From Nitrospirota bacterium (lineage in GTDB: Bacteria > Nitrospirota > Leptospirillia > Leptospirillales > Leptospirillaceae): a DNA stretch of 35,326 bases. The stretch covers positions 1 through 35,326 of the forward strand of contig JAJZHW010000014.1 of NCBI GenBank assembly GCA_021810805.1, written 5' to 3'. Below the pieces are notes generated by a model. That model was not told where the DNA came from. It worked only from the letters and a program-made list of their open reading frames with translations, and made no database searches. Below, in pieces: positions 9,018 to 19,771 of this stretch (positions within the stretch are counted from its first letter, which is position 1; every line of letters starts with the position of its first letter). The position numbers were made by a program, and so were the translations under genes.

Positions 9018-10106
9018 TTGTCAGGAGCCATTCTTAAGTCAACTGTTGCGAAGCTTCTCCCCGTTTTCTTGTCGCCTCCTTTAGCCTTTCTTCTTTTTCT
9101 GGCCGGGGGGACTCTTTCGGCCCAGGCCGATCCCTATCCGTTTCCCTTCGATCCCTTCATGGCCGGCGAATCTTTTGGCTGCAAGCATCTCCTGATCCCC
9201 GGGGCCGAAGCGCTTCCCCATGAGCCCGTCATCGACTCCCATCTCCTGCCGGGCTGGAAAGAGGTCCCCATGAAGGCCGGAGGCAACCGGACGATCGAGA
9301 GTCTCGTGATCAAGGGATCGATGGTCGTCCACCGGAAGGGAAAGGACGGACAGCCCACCGGGCCGGCACTGGTCCTGATCCCGGCCGGCGGCCTCGTCTA
9401 CGACGCCACCCCCTATGAGACCCACCTTCCGGTTGGGGACCGGGGGGTCATCTTCGGCCATAAGGCGGTCCTGCTCAAGAAGAAGGTCGTGGCAGAGACC
9501 TGCCGGAACTTTTCCGTGCTGGCCGGCCGGAGCTTCTCGGTGGGCGACAGTGTCATCACCTATCTGATGCCGGGCCCCCGCCAGGGACCGGCCGTCCTCT
9601 GGCGGACACTCGACGGGGTCTCCATTCGCCCCCACCCCCTCGACGAATATCCGGCGGGGCAGGTTCCGGCGAAGACCTCCACGCGCATCTTCGGCGTCTA
9701 TACCCACGCCGGGCAGCTTGCGGAGTATGCGGCCTTCACCGCCCCGATGGCAGTGAGCGAGACCTGGAAGATCGACGGCAAGAGCCGCGAGGTCGCGGCG
9801 AATTCCGAGTGGTTCCCCCACTTCCGGATGGTTCCCATCTCCTGTCCCATCGGCCATCATATCGGCCTCATGGTGTACAACGATGCCCCGATCCTTCTCG
9901 ATGTAGGGCAGACCCTGACCCTCTACGACGGCTATCTGAAGATCCGGGTCTCCTCGATCAGCTCCGATGGAGGGGCCATTGTCTTCACCCTCAACGGACG
10001 TCCCTATACCGGCCACCACGGGATCGACAGCCTGGTCGGCAAGGGCCGGGCCATCGCCGGCATCATGAATTCCCTCAACACCTTGAAGAAACTGCAGGGA
10101 GGATGA
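9018..10106 (+). CDS. Secreted protein of unknown function
   Basis: About 362 residues from TTG 9018, which is preceded by AAAGGGAT; GTG 9000 and TTG 8859 are alternatives. A Sec signal peptide is clear: Lys near the start, a Leu/Phe/Ala core ('LAFLLFLAGGTLSAQA') and cleavage before DPYPF. The mature part seems to be mostly beta, with motifs such as 'PAGGLVYDATPYETHLPVGDRGVIFGHKAVLLKKKVV', which I show only as a landmark in the middle of the protein in shortened sense. I do not recognise a domain. It has only three Cys in the mature chain. The gene is followed 77 bp later by the EAL-HDOD gene on the same strand, which may be co-transcribed. It could be a periplasmic or surface structural protein. 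Confidence 0.65.
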   Translation: MSGAILKSTVAKLLPVFLSPPLAFLLFLAGGTLSAQADPYPFPFDPFMAGESFGCKHLLIPGAEALPHEPVIDSHLLPGWKEVPMKAGGNRTIESLVIKGSMVVHRKGKDGQPTGPALVLIPAGGLVYDATPYETHLPVGDRGVIFGHKAVLLKKKVVAETCRNFSVLAGRSFSVGDSVITYLMPGPRQGPAVLWRTLDGVSIRPHPLDEYPAGQVPAKTSTRIFGVYTHAGQLAEYAAFTAPMAVSETWKIDGKSREVAANSEWFPHFRMVPISCPIGHHIGLMVYNDAPILLDVGQTLTLYDGYLKIRVSSISSDGGAIVFTLNGRPYTGHHGIDSLVGKGRAIAGIMNSLNTLKKLQGG

Positions 10107-10183
10107 AGTTTGGGGAGTCGCGCCGTGGCTCCCCACAAAGCTGTCCTACATTCACTTTTCAGCCCCAACGAGGATCACCGTCC

Positions 10184-11437
10184 ATGAGCGCTTCCTCCCG
10201 AGACATCCTGATCGGCCGACAGTCCATCCTCGACAGAAATGGCCAAATCTTTGCCTATGAACTTCTCTTTCGGAGAACACTGCAGGCGGGGGAGGCCAAT
10301 GTGTCGGACGACACCATGGCCACGGCCTCGGTGGTCGTCGATACCCTCATGGAGGTGGGGGTCTCCCGGGTCTTGGGGGACAAGAAGGGGTTCGTCAACA
10401 TCGGCCACGAGTTTCTTCTGGGGGATGCCATCTTTCTCCTGCCGGCGGAGCACATGGTTCTGGAGATCCTCGAGACGGTTCCGGTGACCAACGAGACGGT
10501 GGCGCGCTGTCGGGAGCTCAAAAAACGAGGCTACACCCTGGCCCTCGACGACTACGTGGGCGATCAGGATCTGTGGGCTCCCATCCTGGATCAGGTCTCG
10601 ATCGTCAAGGTGGACATTCTGGGGGTGAAGGAGTCGGAGATCGAGCCGGTGGTGAAGAAGCTGGCGGCCCGCAAGATCCGCCTCCTGGCCGAGAAGGTGG
10701 AGTCCCACGAGATGTGGCTCAAGACCATGGCGCTGGGATTCAACTATTTCCAAGGATTCTTCTTTGCCCGGCCCATGACCCTGACCGGCAAGAAGACCGA
10801 TCCCCTGCGCCAGGCGCTGACAGGGATCCTCTCCCTCGTCCTCTCCGACGCGGAGACGGATGAGCTCATCGGGGCGATCCGCCCCCACATGGATCTTGTG
10901 AGCTCGCTTCTCCGCGTCGCCAATGTCGTGGGCCTCTCTCCCGGAAGAACCGTGACCGACATCCGCCAGGCCCTTCTGGTCATGGGGCGGGACCAGCTCA
11001 AGCGATGGGTGGAGCTTCTTCTGTTCTCCAGCGCCCCCACCGAGAACCGTTATGCCCGTCCCCTCTTTCTCCTGGCGATCGTCCGGGGGCGGCTGATGGA
11101 GCGTCTGGCCCCTCTCTGGCAGGGGTCGGGGAAGCCCATCCCCGACCACGCCTTTCTGACCGGCCTCTTTTCCCTGGCGGAGCCCCTTCTGGGGATCCCT
11201 CTCCATGAGCTCCTCGACAGCCTTCCCCTGGACGCCTCCATCAAGAGCGCCCTCAAGGAGGGAGACGGCAATCTGGGAACGCTCCTGGGCGTCGTTCGTC
11301 GGCTTGTCCCGGCCTCTCCCGAGGAAGAGATCTTTGCGGCGGTCCCCTTCGACGCCCCCCTTCCCTTCGAGGCGATCGCCGAGGTGCAGGCCGAGGCGCA
11401 GGTCTGGGCCGACGAGACCCTCCGCGCCCTGGGCTGA
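10184..11437 (+). CDS. EAL-HDOD (YuxH-type) signalling protein, EAL degenerate
   Basis: 417 residues from ATG 10184. Residues 8-205 are an EAL-like domain whose key residues are altered: the EAL motif is ELLFR (E26), DDFGTG is reduced to 'LDDYVGDQD', and the KID motif is VKVD. The lysine and first Glu persist, but the loop 6 motif is lost, so cyclic-di-GMP hydrolysis is unlikely. Residues about 210-400 form an HDOD domain ('HMDLVSSLLRVANVVGLSPGRTVTDIRQALLVMG' region) of the kind found in regulatory hubs such as YuxH and CdgJ. Proteins with this architecture affect motility and biofilm by binding partners. No signal peptide; cytoplasmic. Confidence 0.88.
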   Translation: MSASSRDILIGRQSILDRNGQIFAYELLFRRTLQAGEANVSDDTMATASVVVDTLMEVGVSRVLGDKKGFVNIGHEFLLGDAIFLLPAEHMVLEILETVPVTNETVARCRELKKRGYTLALDDYVGDQDLWAPILDQVSIVKVDILGVKESEIEPVVKKLAARKIRLLAEKVESHEMWLKTMALGFNYFQGFFFARPMTLTGKKTDPLRQALTGILSLVLSDAETDELIGAIRPHMDLVSSLLRVANVVGLSPGRTVTDIRQALLVMGRDQLKRWVELLLFSSAPTENRYARPLFLLAIVRGRLMERLAPLWQGSGKPIPDHAFLTGLFSLAEPLLGIPLHELLDSLPLDASIKSALKEGDGNLGTLLGVVRRLVPASPEEEIFAAVPFDAPLPFEAIAEVQAEAQVWADETLRALG

Positions 11438-11635
11438 CGCTCCCCCTTTTCCTCGAAAGACAACGCTTTCCCCCCCCGCTTTCCACAATCGACGCTCCCC
11501 TCTTGTCCCCTCCTCCACCCATGGCTCGCCTCGACGGTGGCCTCCGGGACTCTCCCTTTTCTCCAAATCCGCGGGTCTGGACAGACGCGGGGCTCCGGAC
11601 GCCTTCGTTCCTGAAGAAGACCCGTCCGTGTCTTT

Positions 11636-13306
11636 CTAAAACCGCCGGGATCGCAGGATGACGATGGCCAGGAAGAATCCCAGGATTCCCGCCCCGGAGA
11701 ATCCGACGAGGCCGAGGGTCTTGAAGGAGGAATGGGAGGAGAGGGAGGCCGAGAAGATCAGGGCGGAGCCGATGACGAGGGAGGAGACCAGGATGGAGAG
11801 GGCGAGAAGGTTCCCGGTCCGGTCGATTTCCCGGATCAGGTCATCGAGGTGGCGCAGGGAAAAGTCGATGCGGAAGCTTCCGCTGCCGGCCTTTTCAAGA
11901 AGGCGTTCGGCCGCCTCCGGAAGCCCCGAGAGGAGGCGCATGGCCGTGCGGGAGCTGATCTTGACGTTGCGGAGAAGATCCTCGATCGAAAACTTTCGGA
12001 GAAACTGTTCGGCAATAAAGGGCCGGGCCTCTTCGATCATGTTGAAGTTCGGGTCGAGCTGGCGTCCGATTCCCTCCATGATCACCAGCGCCCGGAGCAG
12101 AAGGACCAGGTCGGAGGGGAGCTTCAGGGCGTGTTCCCGGGAGAGGGCAAAGAGCTCGTGGGCCAGGAGGTCGACCCGGATCTCGCTCAGGGGGCGGTTG
12201 ACGTAGTCCTCGAGAAAGCGGGAGAGCTCCGATTCGAGAAGCAGGGTGTCGACCTCCTCGGGAACCGCGTTCATCCTCCGAAGAATCCCCACGATGCGCA
12301 CCGTATCGCTTTCGGAGAGAGCGGTCATGAGATCCACCAGGAGAGCCCTCCAGGACTTCGAGAGGGTGCCGAACATCCCGAAGTCGAGGATCCCGAGACG
12401 TCCCCCCTTCATCACCAGGATGTTCCCCGGATGGGGATCCCCCTGAAAGAATCCGAATTCGAAGACCTGCCGGAGAATGGCCCGGGCTCCGGTCCGGGCC
12501 ACCCGTTCGGGGGTGGTGCCCATCTCGGCGAAGCGCTCCTTCTGGTCGATCTTGACACCCTCGAGATACTCCAGGACCAGGACCTGCTCACTCAGAAAGT
12601 CGGGAAAGTATCGGGGAATGACGATGTCGGGATCGTCCTTGAAATGGTTGGCGGCCCGGTCGATATTGCGGGCCTCCTGGGTGAAGTCGAGCTCCTGGCG
12701 CAGCACCCGACCGAATTCCCGGACCACCTCCCGGGGACGGTAGCGCCGGGAGCGATCAAGGTTGTCCTCAAGAAGGTCGGCCAGGACGGAGAGGATGGTC
12801 AGGTCGGCCTCGACCTTGGGAACGATCCCCGGACGCCTGATCTTGACGGCCACATGGGTTCCGTCCTTGAGCGTGGCCCGGTGAACCTGGGCGATGGTCG
12901 CCTGGCCGATCGGCTCCGGATCGATCGAGGCGAGAACCTCGCAGGCGGGGGTCCCCCAGGCGTCCTCGAGGATCTTTTCGATCTCGGAGAAGGGAAGGGG
13001 GGAGAGCTGATCCTGCAGCCGGGAGAGCTCGGCGATCATGTCGGGAGGGAGAAGGTCCGGCCGGGTGGACAGGATCTGTCCCAGCTTGGAGAAGGTGGGG
13101 CCCAGCTCTTCGAGGGCCTTGCGAAGACGCACGGGACGGGGGTCGCTCTGGGGAGCCCGCCGCAGGAGAATCCGGTCCTTGGCTGCGATCAGCGGGCTGA
13201 TCTTCAGGTACCCCACCAGATCGTCGAGGCCGTACCGGATCATGATGCGGATGATTTCCCGCAGACGCGCGAGTTCCGAGAGGCTCAACAGGCGAAGGAC
13301 CGACAA
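11636..13306 (-). CDS. UbiB/AarF (ABC1) family atypical kinase-like protein
   Basis: About 556 residues. The ABC1 motifs appear in order: 'FSKLGQILSTRPDLLP' (KxGQ), 'GQATIAQVHRA' (nucleotide-binding loop), 'VAVKIRRPGI' (Lys), 'QELDFTQEARN', 'GFFQGDPHPGNI' and 'ILDFGMFG' (DFG-type). Two hydrophobic helices at the C-terminus ('LSILVSSLVIGSALIFSA' and 'GFSGAGILGFFLAIVIL') anchor it in the membrane, as in UbiB. Family members help in quinone biosynthesis or lipid handling. I choose TTG 13306 because AGGAG sits seven bases upstream; GTG 13327, two bases after the nitroreductase stop, is an alternative and would be translationally coupled. It likely forms an operon with the SagB-type nitroreductase. 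Confidence 0.9.
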   Translation of the reverse strand: MSVLRLLSLSELARLREIIRIMIRYGLDDLVGYLKISPLIAAKDRILLRRAPQSDPRPVRLRKALEELGPTFSKLGQILSTRPDLLPPDMIAELSRLQDQLSPLPFSEIEKILEDAWGTPACEVLASIDPEPIGQATIAQVHRATLKDGTHVAVKIRRPGIVPKVEADLTILSVLADLLEDNLDRSRRYRPREVVREFGRVLRQELDFTQEARNIDRAANHFKDDPDIVIPRYFPDFLSEQVLVLEYLEGVKIDQKERFAEMGTTPERVARTGARAILRQVFEFGFFQGDPHPGNILVMKGGRLGILDFGMFGTLSKSWRALLVDLMTALSESDTVRIVGILRRMNAVPEEVDTLLLESELSRFLEDYVNRPLSEIRVDLLAHELFALSREHALKLPSDLVLLLRALVIMEGIGRQLDPNFNMIEEARPFIAEQFLRKFSIEDLLRNVKISSRTAMRLLSGLPEAAERLLEKAGSGSFRIDFSLRHLDDLIREIDRTGNLLALSILVSSLVIGSALIFSASLSSHSSFKTLGLVGFSGAGILGFFLAIVILRSRRF

Positions 13307-13328
13307 GGGAGTACTCCTTTTGGCCACC

Positions 13329-15017
13329 CTAAGGCTTGGGAATCATGCCGATGACGGTGAGGTAGAGGATGGCGGTGGTGGATGGCAGACCGAGAAACTC
13401 CGAGATCTCGTCGTCGAAGAAGCCTCCGATGCCGCTTGAGCCGCGTTCGAGGCGGATGGAGGCGAGGTTGATGCGCTCTCCGATGATCCCGGTGTCCATG
13501 TGAAGGGTTCGGTAGATGCGGTTGCCGTAGCGGGTCACGAGACGTGAGAGATCGGCGGCCTGGATCAGCAGACAGGAGGCATCGCGGACGAGATCCTGGC
13601 CCAGGGAGAACTCGCAGGCGATCTCGGCCATGTTGCCCCGGCGCAGAAGGGTGAGGGAGCGGGTCTCCGGGGCAAAGTGATAGAGCCCGGGAAGAAGTCC
13701 GTCCACGGAGTGGACCACGAGATAGGAGGCAAAGAGGGAGCGTCCGAAGAAGACCGGAGGGGCGGCGGGGTCCGGAAGGGAGTCCGGGGAAAGGTCATAT
13801 CCAAAGGCGAGGATGGCCGAGAGATCGTCGAAGGGAAGGGGCTCCCCGGAGAAGTGTCGGGCCGAGCGCCGGGTGAGAAGGTCCCGCGAGACGGTGTCGG
13901 AGAAGTCGACATTGTTCGAAGACAGAAGAACCGGATCCCTCTGGGGGGCGAAACGGGAGACCGGAAGGACGGTCGGATCGTAGTCGTCGTCCCCGGGAAG
14001 GGCTTCCTGGGAGGGGATGAAGGGGTCCGGACCGACGGCGGAGAGGCGGTGAAGGTCCCGAAAGAGATCCCCCGTCTCGGGAAGTTCCGGAGGGGAATAG
14101 GCCGGGTGGGGGGGCGAGGGAAGAAAGGGCTTGCAGGGAATGGGGTCGAAGGAGAGATCTTCATAGACCATGGCGAGACCTGTGAGTGCGACCTCCGTCT
14201 GGTCCCCCAGGAAAAGAAGGGAGTTCAGGAAGGCATCCTGGAATCCCGAGAGGGGATAGGGGTTGAATCCCGTCTCCCGGGCCATGAGGGAGAGGTTGGA
14301 GACGAGGTGTCCGGCATCGAGGAGAATGCGCCGGTAGCCCCGCTCCCCGTAGCGCCAGGAGGAGCGTTCGTAGATGCCGGAGACCAGGACGAGGAAGCTT
14401 GCGTCGAGGAGGGCGGGAGCGTGCAGAAAGCAGGCGTTGAGCTTTTCCCGGAAGGAGCCCTCGTAGACCGGGACGAGATGGTGCTCCTTGCCCTGGTAGT
14501 GGTAGATCCCGTCGGCCATGAAGGGCTGATCCCAGATGGCCAAATAGATCTCTGCGGGGTAGAGCCCTCCGGCGGAGGGGGCGGCGCGCATGTAGGTCTT
14601 TTCGATTTTTGGGGAGTCCATGATCGCCGTGACTCCGTAGGAGAAGAAGAGAAGTCGCGACAGGTCGGCCAGCCCCCAGGGGGTGGGGGGCTGCGGGGGG
14701 GGAGGGGGAATGGGATCCCGGGTGAAGGGAATATGGGTAAAGGGAAGGTAGGGGACAAGGCTGATGGGATTTTCTGATTGGAAATCCTTGAACTGTGGGG
14801 GTTTTTTTGAGTAGTCGAGAGACCTGAAACGGTGGATCGTGGTCCGGCTGTATTTTGTCTCCTCCTGATAGTAGGCGGCGGCGGAGGAGAGAGGGGTGGT
14901 CTGGTCCAAGGAGATCTCCGGCTCCGGGGGAGGGGCGCTCCTCTCCCCCGGCAGTGTAAGGTGCAAGAAAAAACAAGAGGAGCTCCCCTCGATCTCCGGG
15001 AAGCTCCATTGACTCAT
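13329..15017 (-). CDS. SagB-type tandem nitroreductase / ThcOx-like dehydrogenase
   Basis: 562 residues from ATG 15017 (ATG 15032 is alternative). Two nitroreductase-fold halves are seen. The N-terminal half (about 100-310) has 'APSAGGLYPAEIYLAI' and 'GERGYRRILLDAGHLVSNL', matching the FMN-binding and dimer motifs of SagB/ThcOx proteins. The C-terminal half (about 385-562) begins 'TRRSARHFSGEPLPFDDL' and ends 'GGFFDDEISEFLGLP'. The second half lacks the PSAGxxYP motif. SagB enzymes oxidise azolines made by YcaO partners, but I see no YcaO or precursor gene here, so the substrate is unknown. No signal peptide. Minus-strand TATAAT at 15024-15029 ends seven bases before the ATG and hints at leaderless translation. 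ubiB-family gene follows at once. Confidence 0.85.
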   Translation of the reverse strand: MSQWSFPEIEGSSSCFFLHLTLPGERSAPPPEPEISLDQTTPLSSAAAYYQEETKYSRTTIHRFRSLDYSKKPPQFKDFQSENPISLVPYLPFTHIPFTRDPIPPPPPQPPTPWGLADLSRLLFFSYGVTAIMDSPKIEKTYMRAAPSAGGLYPAEIYLAIWDQPFMADGIYHYQGKEHHLVPVYEGSFREKLNACFLHAPALLDASFLVLVSGIYERSSWRYGERGYRRILLDAGHLVSNLSLMARETGFNPYPLSGFQDAFLNSLLFLGDQTEVALTGLAMVYEDLSFDPIPCKPFLPSPPHPAYSPPELPETGDLFRDLHRLSAVGPDPFIPSQEALPGDDDYDPTVLPVSRFAPQRDPVLLSSNNVDFSDTVSRDLLTRRSARHFSGEPLPFDDLSAILAFGYDLSPDSLPDPAAPPVFFGRSLFASYLVVHSVDGLLPGLYHFAPETRSLTLLRRGNMAEIACEFSLGQDLVRDASCLLIQAADLSRLVTRYGNRIYRTLHMDTGIIGERINLASIRLERGSSGIGGFFDDEISEFLGLPSTTAILYLTVIGMIPKP

Positions 15018-15307
15018 GGGTCCATTATACATGGAGCCGGGGCGTTCTTCATCCCGCAGGAGGATGAGGTCCGGCAAAGAGGCCAGAGGAATCCTCCGGA
15101 GTTTTCCGAAGCCTCTCCCGAAAACTGAACTCCCCTGCATCTCGAGCGCGGCCGCCCGAGTGTGATACCTTAGGACCCATGGCGCCACGGGGCCCCATGC
15201 GTTTGGGGCGGACTGCGGTGGCGGCTTTGCCGGCGGGGATCTGGCCGCCTGTGGCTGTGATTTCGGGAGACAATGGCACCCAACGAGATTGGGGGCAAGG
15301 GAGAGCG
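15018..15307. other. Divergent intergenic region between nitroreductase and DUF1054 genes
   Basis: About 290 bp. TATAAT on the minus strand at 15024-15029 is a candidate -10 for the nitroreductase; no good -35 lies 16-18 bp upstream. On the plus strand, the DUF1054 gene has an open in-frame extension up to 15179, but the extension reads as low-complexity Gly/Pro/Ala residues and ATG 15308 has the better ribosome-binding site. A GC-rich near-palindrome lies at 15141-15160. Confidence 0.35.
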
Positions 15308-17503
<2,196 letters not shown>

Positions 17504-18313
17504 TCAGGAGCCGATCGCCTCCGTGGCGGCCCCTTGGGACACGACCTGCCCGGATCTCGCCGGCTCTTCCCAGAAGACGATCCTGAACTGCCCCTCGAAG
17601 TCCTCCACCAGCGCCGTTCCGTGCTCCACCCAGTCCCCCGTGTTGAGATAGGAGATCTCCCCCCCCTCCTGGCAGGCGGGAAAGTGGATGTGGCCGCAAA
17701 TGACCCCGTCCATGCCCCGGCTCTTGGCGGTGAGGGAGAGGACCCCTTCGTACTCCCCGATAAAGCGCGTGACCTTTTTGACCTTCTTCTTGATGGTTCG
17801 GGAGAGAGACCAGTGGCTGGTCCGCCCGAGAAGACGGTTGATGGTGCAGAGCCACTGGTTGATCCGAAGCAGAAGGGAGTATCCGAAGTCTCCGGCCCGG
17901 GTGAGCCAGGGGAGCGTCTGGAGGCAGAGGTCGAAATCGTCTCCGTGGAGGACAAGATACCTCCTCCCGTTGGCTCCCCGGTGGATCCATTCGTGGGCGA
18001 CCTCGATATCCCCGAAATGGATCCCCTCCTGTTCGAGAACCTTCCCGAGGAAGGAGCGGACAGGGTCATGGTTGCCTTCGATGTAGACGACCTTGGTCCC
18101 GTGGCGGGACTTCCTGAGGATCTTCTGGATCACCGTGCTGTGGCTCTCCGGCCAGAACCAGTTTCGCTTGAGCTGCCAGAAATCCAGGATGTCCCCCACC
18201 AGATAGAGGGTGTCGCATTCGGTCTCCCGAAGAAAGTCCAGGAGAAGTTCGGCCCGGCAGTCCCGGGTTCCCAGGTGAATGTCGGAGATGAAGACGGATC
18301 GATAGCGCGTCAT
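17504..18313 (-). CDS. LpxH/YbbF-like metallophosphoesterase (UDP-2,3-diacylglucosamine diphosphatase family)
   Basis: 269 residues with AGGAGG upstream of ATG 18313. Calcineurin-type metal-binding motifs are seen in order: 'FISDIHLG' (D-x-H), 'GDILDFW' (GDxxD), 'IEGNHD' (GNHD), 'VLHGDDFD', 'VICGHIHFP' (GHxH) and 'YLNTGDWVE'. This is the COG2908 group that contains LpxH, which hydrolyses UDP-2,3-diacylglucosamine to lipid X in lipid A synthesis. The sequence is closer to the wider YbbF-like branch than to E. coli LpxH, so the substrate is not certain. It overlaps the upstream glycosyltransferase by ATGA, which suggests a shared envelope-lipid role. Confidence 0.85.
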   Translation of the reverse strand: MTRYRSVFISDIHLGTRDCRAELLLDFLRETECDTLYLVGDILDFWQLKRNWFWPESHSTVIQKILRKSRHGTKVVYIEGNHDPVRSFLGKVLEQEGIHFGDIEVAHEWIHRGANGRRYLVLHGDDFDLCLQTLPWLTRAGDFGYSLLLRINQWLCTINRLLGRTSHWSLSRTIKKKVKKVTRFIGEYEGVLSLTAKSRGMDGVICGHIHFPACQEGGEISYLNTGDWVEHGTALVEDFEGQFRIVFWEEPARSGQVVSQGAATEAIGS

Positions 18314-19548
18314 GAAATCCTCCTGTTTTGGATTTTTGGGCTCTCTTGCCCTGGTCTCTCCCTGAAGGTGTGGACGATTTCCCCGGCCACTCTCGTGGCC
18401 GCCTGGGGCCGACCGGCAAGGAGGGCGGCCCGGGCCATCGCCTCGAGCCTCCCCGGCTGGGCGACGAGGGAGGCCAAGAGCTCTCCGGCTCCTCCGGCAG
18501 CGTCGCACCCTGCGGCCACTCCCCGGGAGAGGGCCCATTGGCGGTTGATTTCCTCCTGGCCTCCCCGGGCCGGCAAAAGGATCAGGGGACGTCCCAAAGC
18601 CAGGGCCTCGAAGAGGGTCAGCCCTCCCGGCTTGGTGACGACGATGTCGGAGGCGGCCATCCAGTCGGACATGTTCCGGACAAAGCCCAGGGTGCGAACG
18701 GAGAGCCCGGGAGACTCGACGGTGGGTGCCACCTGCCGGCATCGGGCTTCAAGACGATGGTTCTTGCCGGCAATCGCCACCAGGGTGAGCTCTCCGGGAA
18801 AGTCGCGAAAGGAGGCGATCAGCCCCGGGAGATCCCCGATCCCCTCCCCGCCGGAAAGGAGAAGGACGGTTCTCCGGTCCGGGAGCCCCAGCGACTGTCT
18901 CAGCGCGCGACGGTCGCCAGTCCGGGAGAAGGAGGGAGAAATCGGAATTCCGACGGGAGAGATGGCGGCGCCCGGTGACCGCAAGGCGATCTGCTTGCGG
19001 GCGTTTTCGTCGGCCGTGAAATATCGGTCCACCCCCGGCCAGAGCCAGATGCCGTGGGGATGAAGGTCGGTGACAGCTCCGAAGAGGGGGGAGGAGAGCT
19101 CTCCCGACAGTCGGAGGGGGGCCAGGATCTCCAGGGGAAGAAAATGGGTGCACAGGATCAGATCGGGAGGGTCCGCGAGGATCGTCTCCGTCAGCCGGAG
19201 AAAGGCCAGGCGGTCGATCGCCGGAAGAATGCCGGAGAGGCCGAAGGGCAGGGAGTCGGTGAGTCGGTAAAGAAGATCGAGAATCTGGGGAAAACGGCGG
19301 GCAAGGAGAAGGTAGAGGGAGCGGTAGGCCCGGCGATAGGGGAGGGCGCCGAAGTCCAAGGCGTCAAGGACCTGGGTCTCGATGTCGGGGGCGAAAAGCG
19401 AGACCGCCTCCGCGACGGCCTGGGCGGCCCGCATGTGGCCGCTTCCGACGCCGACTCCCAGAACGAGGAGCTTTTTTCCGTGAAGCTTCGGGGGATCGCT
19501 GGATGGTCGCTCTTCGATGGAAACCTCCTTCCTTGATTCAGTCTTCAT
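18310..19548 (-). CDS. MGDG-synthase-like / GT28 glycosyltransferase
   Basis: About 412 residues from ATG 19548. The N-terminal part, 'LLVLGVGVGSGHMRAAQAVAEA', is the acceptor-binding GxGSGH motif of the MGDG synthase family (Pfam 06925-like); the C-terminal half has 'VTKPGGLTLFEALALGRPLILLP', the nucleotide-sugar site of GT28 enzymes such as MurG and UgtP. The product is probably a glycosylated lipid at the inner membrane, but the acceptor cannot be read from sequence. The start is uncertain: ATG 19548 has no ribosome-binding site, while a strong GGAGG inside codons 8-9 precedes an ATC codon at 19518. The ATGA coupling to the LpxH-like gene supports a joint envelope function. Confidence 0.8.
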   Translation of the reverse strand: MKTESRKEVSIEERPSSDPPKLHGKKLLVLGVGVGSGHMRAAQAVAEAVSLFAPDIETQVLDALDFGALPYRRAYRSLYLLLARRFPQILDLLYRLTDSLPFGLSGILPAIDRLAFLRLTETILADPPDLILCTHFLPLEILAPLRLSGELSSPLFGAVTDLHPHGIWLWPGVDRYFTADENARKQIALRSPGAAISPVGIPISPSFSRTGDRRALRQSLGLPDRRTVLLLSGGEGIGDLPGLIASFRDFPGELTLVAIAGKNHRLEARCRQVAPTVESPGLSVRTLGFVRNMSDWMAASDIVVTKPGGLTLFEALALGRPLILLPARGGQEEINRQWALSRGVAAGCDAAGGAGELLASLVAQPGRLEAMARAALLAGRPQAATRVAGEIVHTFRERPGQESPKIQNRRIS

Positions 19549-19771
19549 TGTTTCGGAGGCGAGCGACAGTTTTCTCAAGGAGGGATTGCGGATCGATGAC
19601 GGGAAAGGGAGCGGGGACAAAGGCGCCCTCTCGGTTCGGGGAAGGCAGAGCCAGAGGCAGAGGGCAAAAAGACTCGGGAGAGTTTTGGGGAAGCGAATCC
19701 GGAGACGAAGGCGCCGGGGAGGCGGGAGGAGAGGTGGGGCGGAGGCTTGGCCCCCGTTCCTTCCCGGCTCC

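Noticed and set aside
15141..15160. Adjacent XhoI- and NotI-like sites that look like a cloning polylinker
   Set aside because: The flanks read as ordinary GC-rich intergenic sequence between two native genes, with no vector-like bases; chance in a GC-rich genome is enough.
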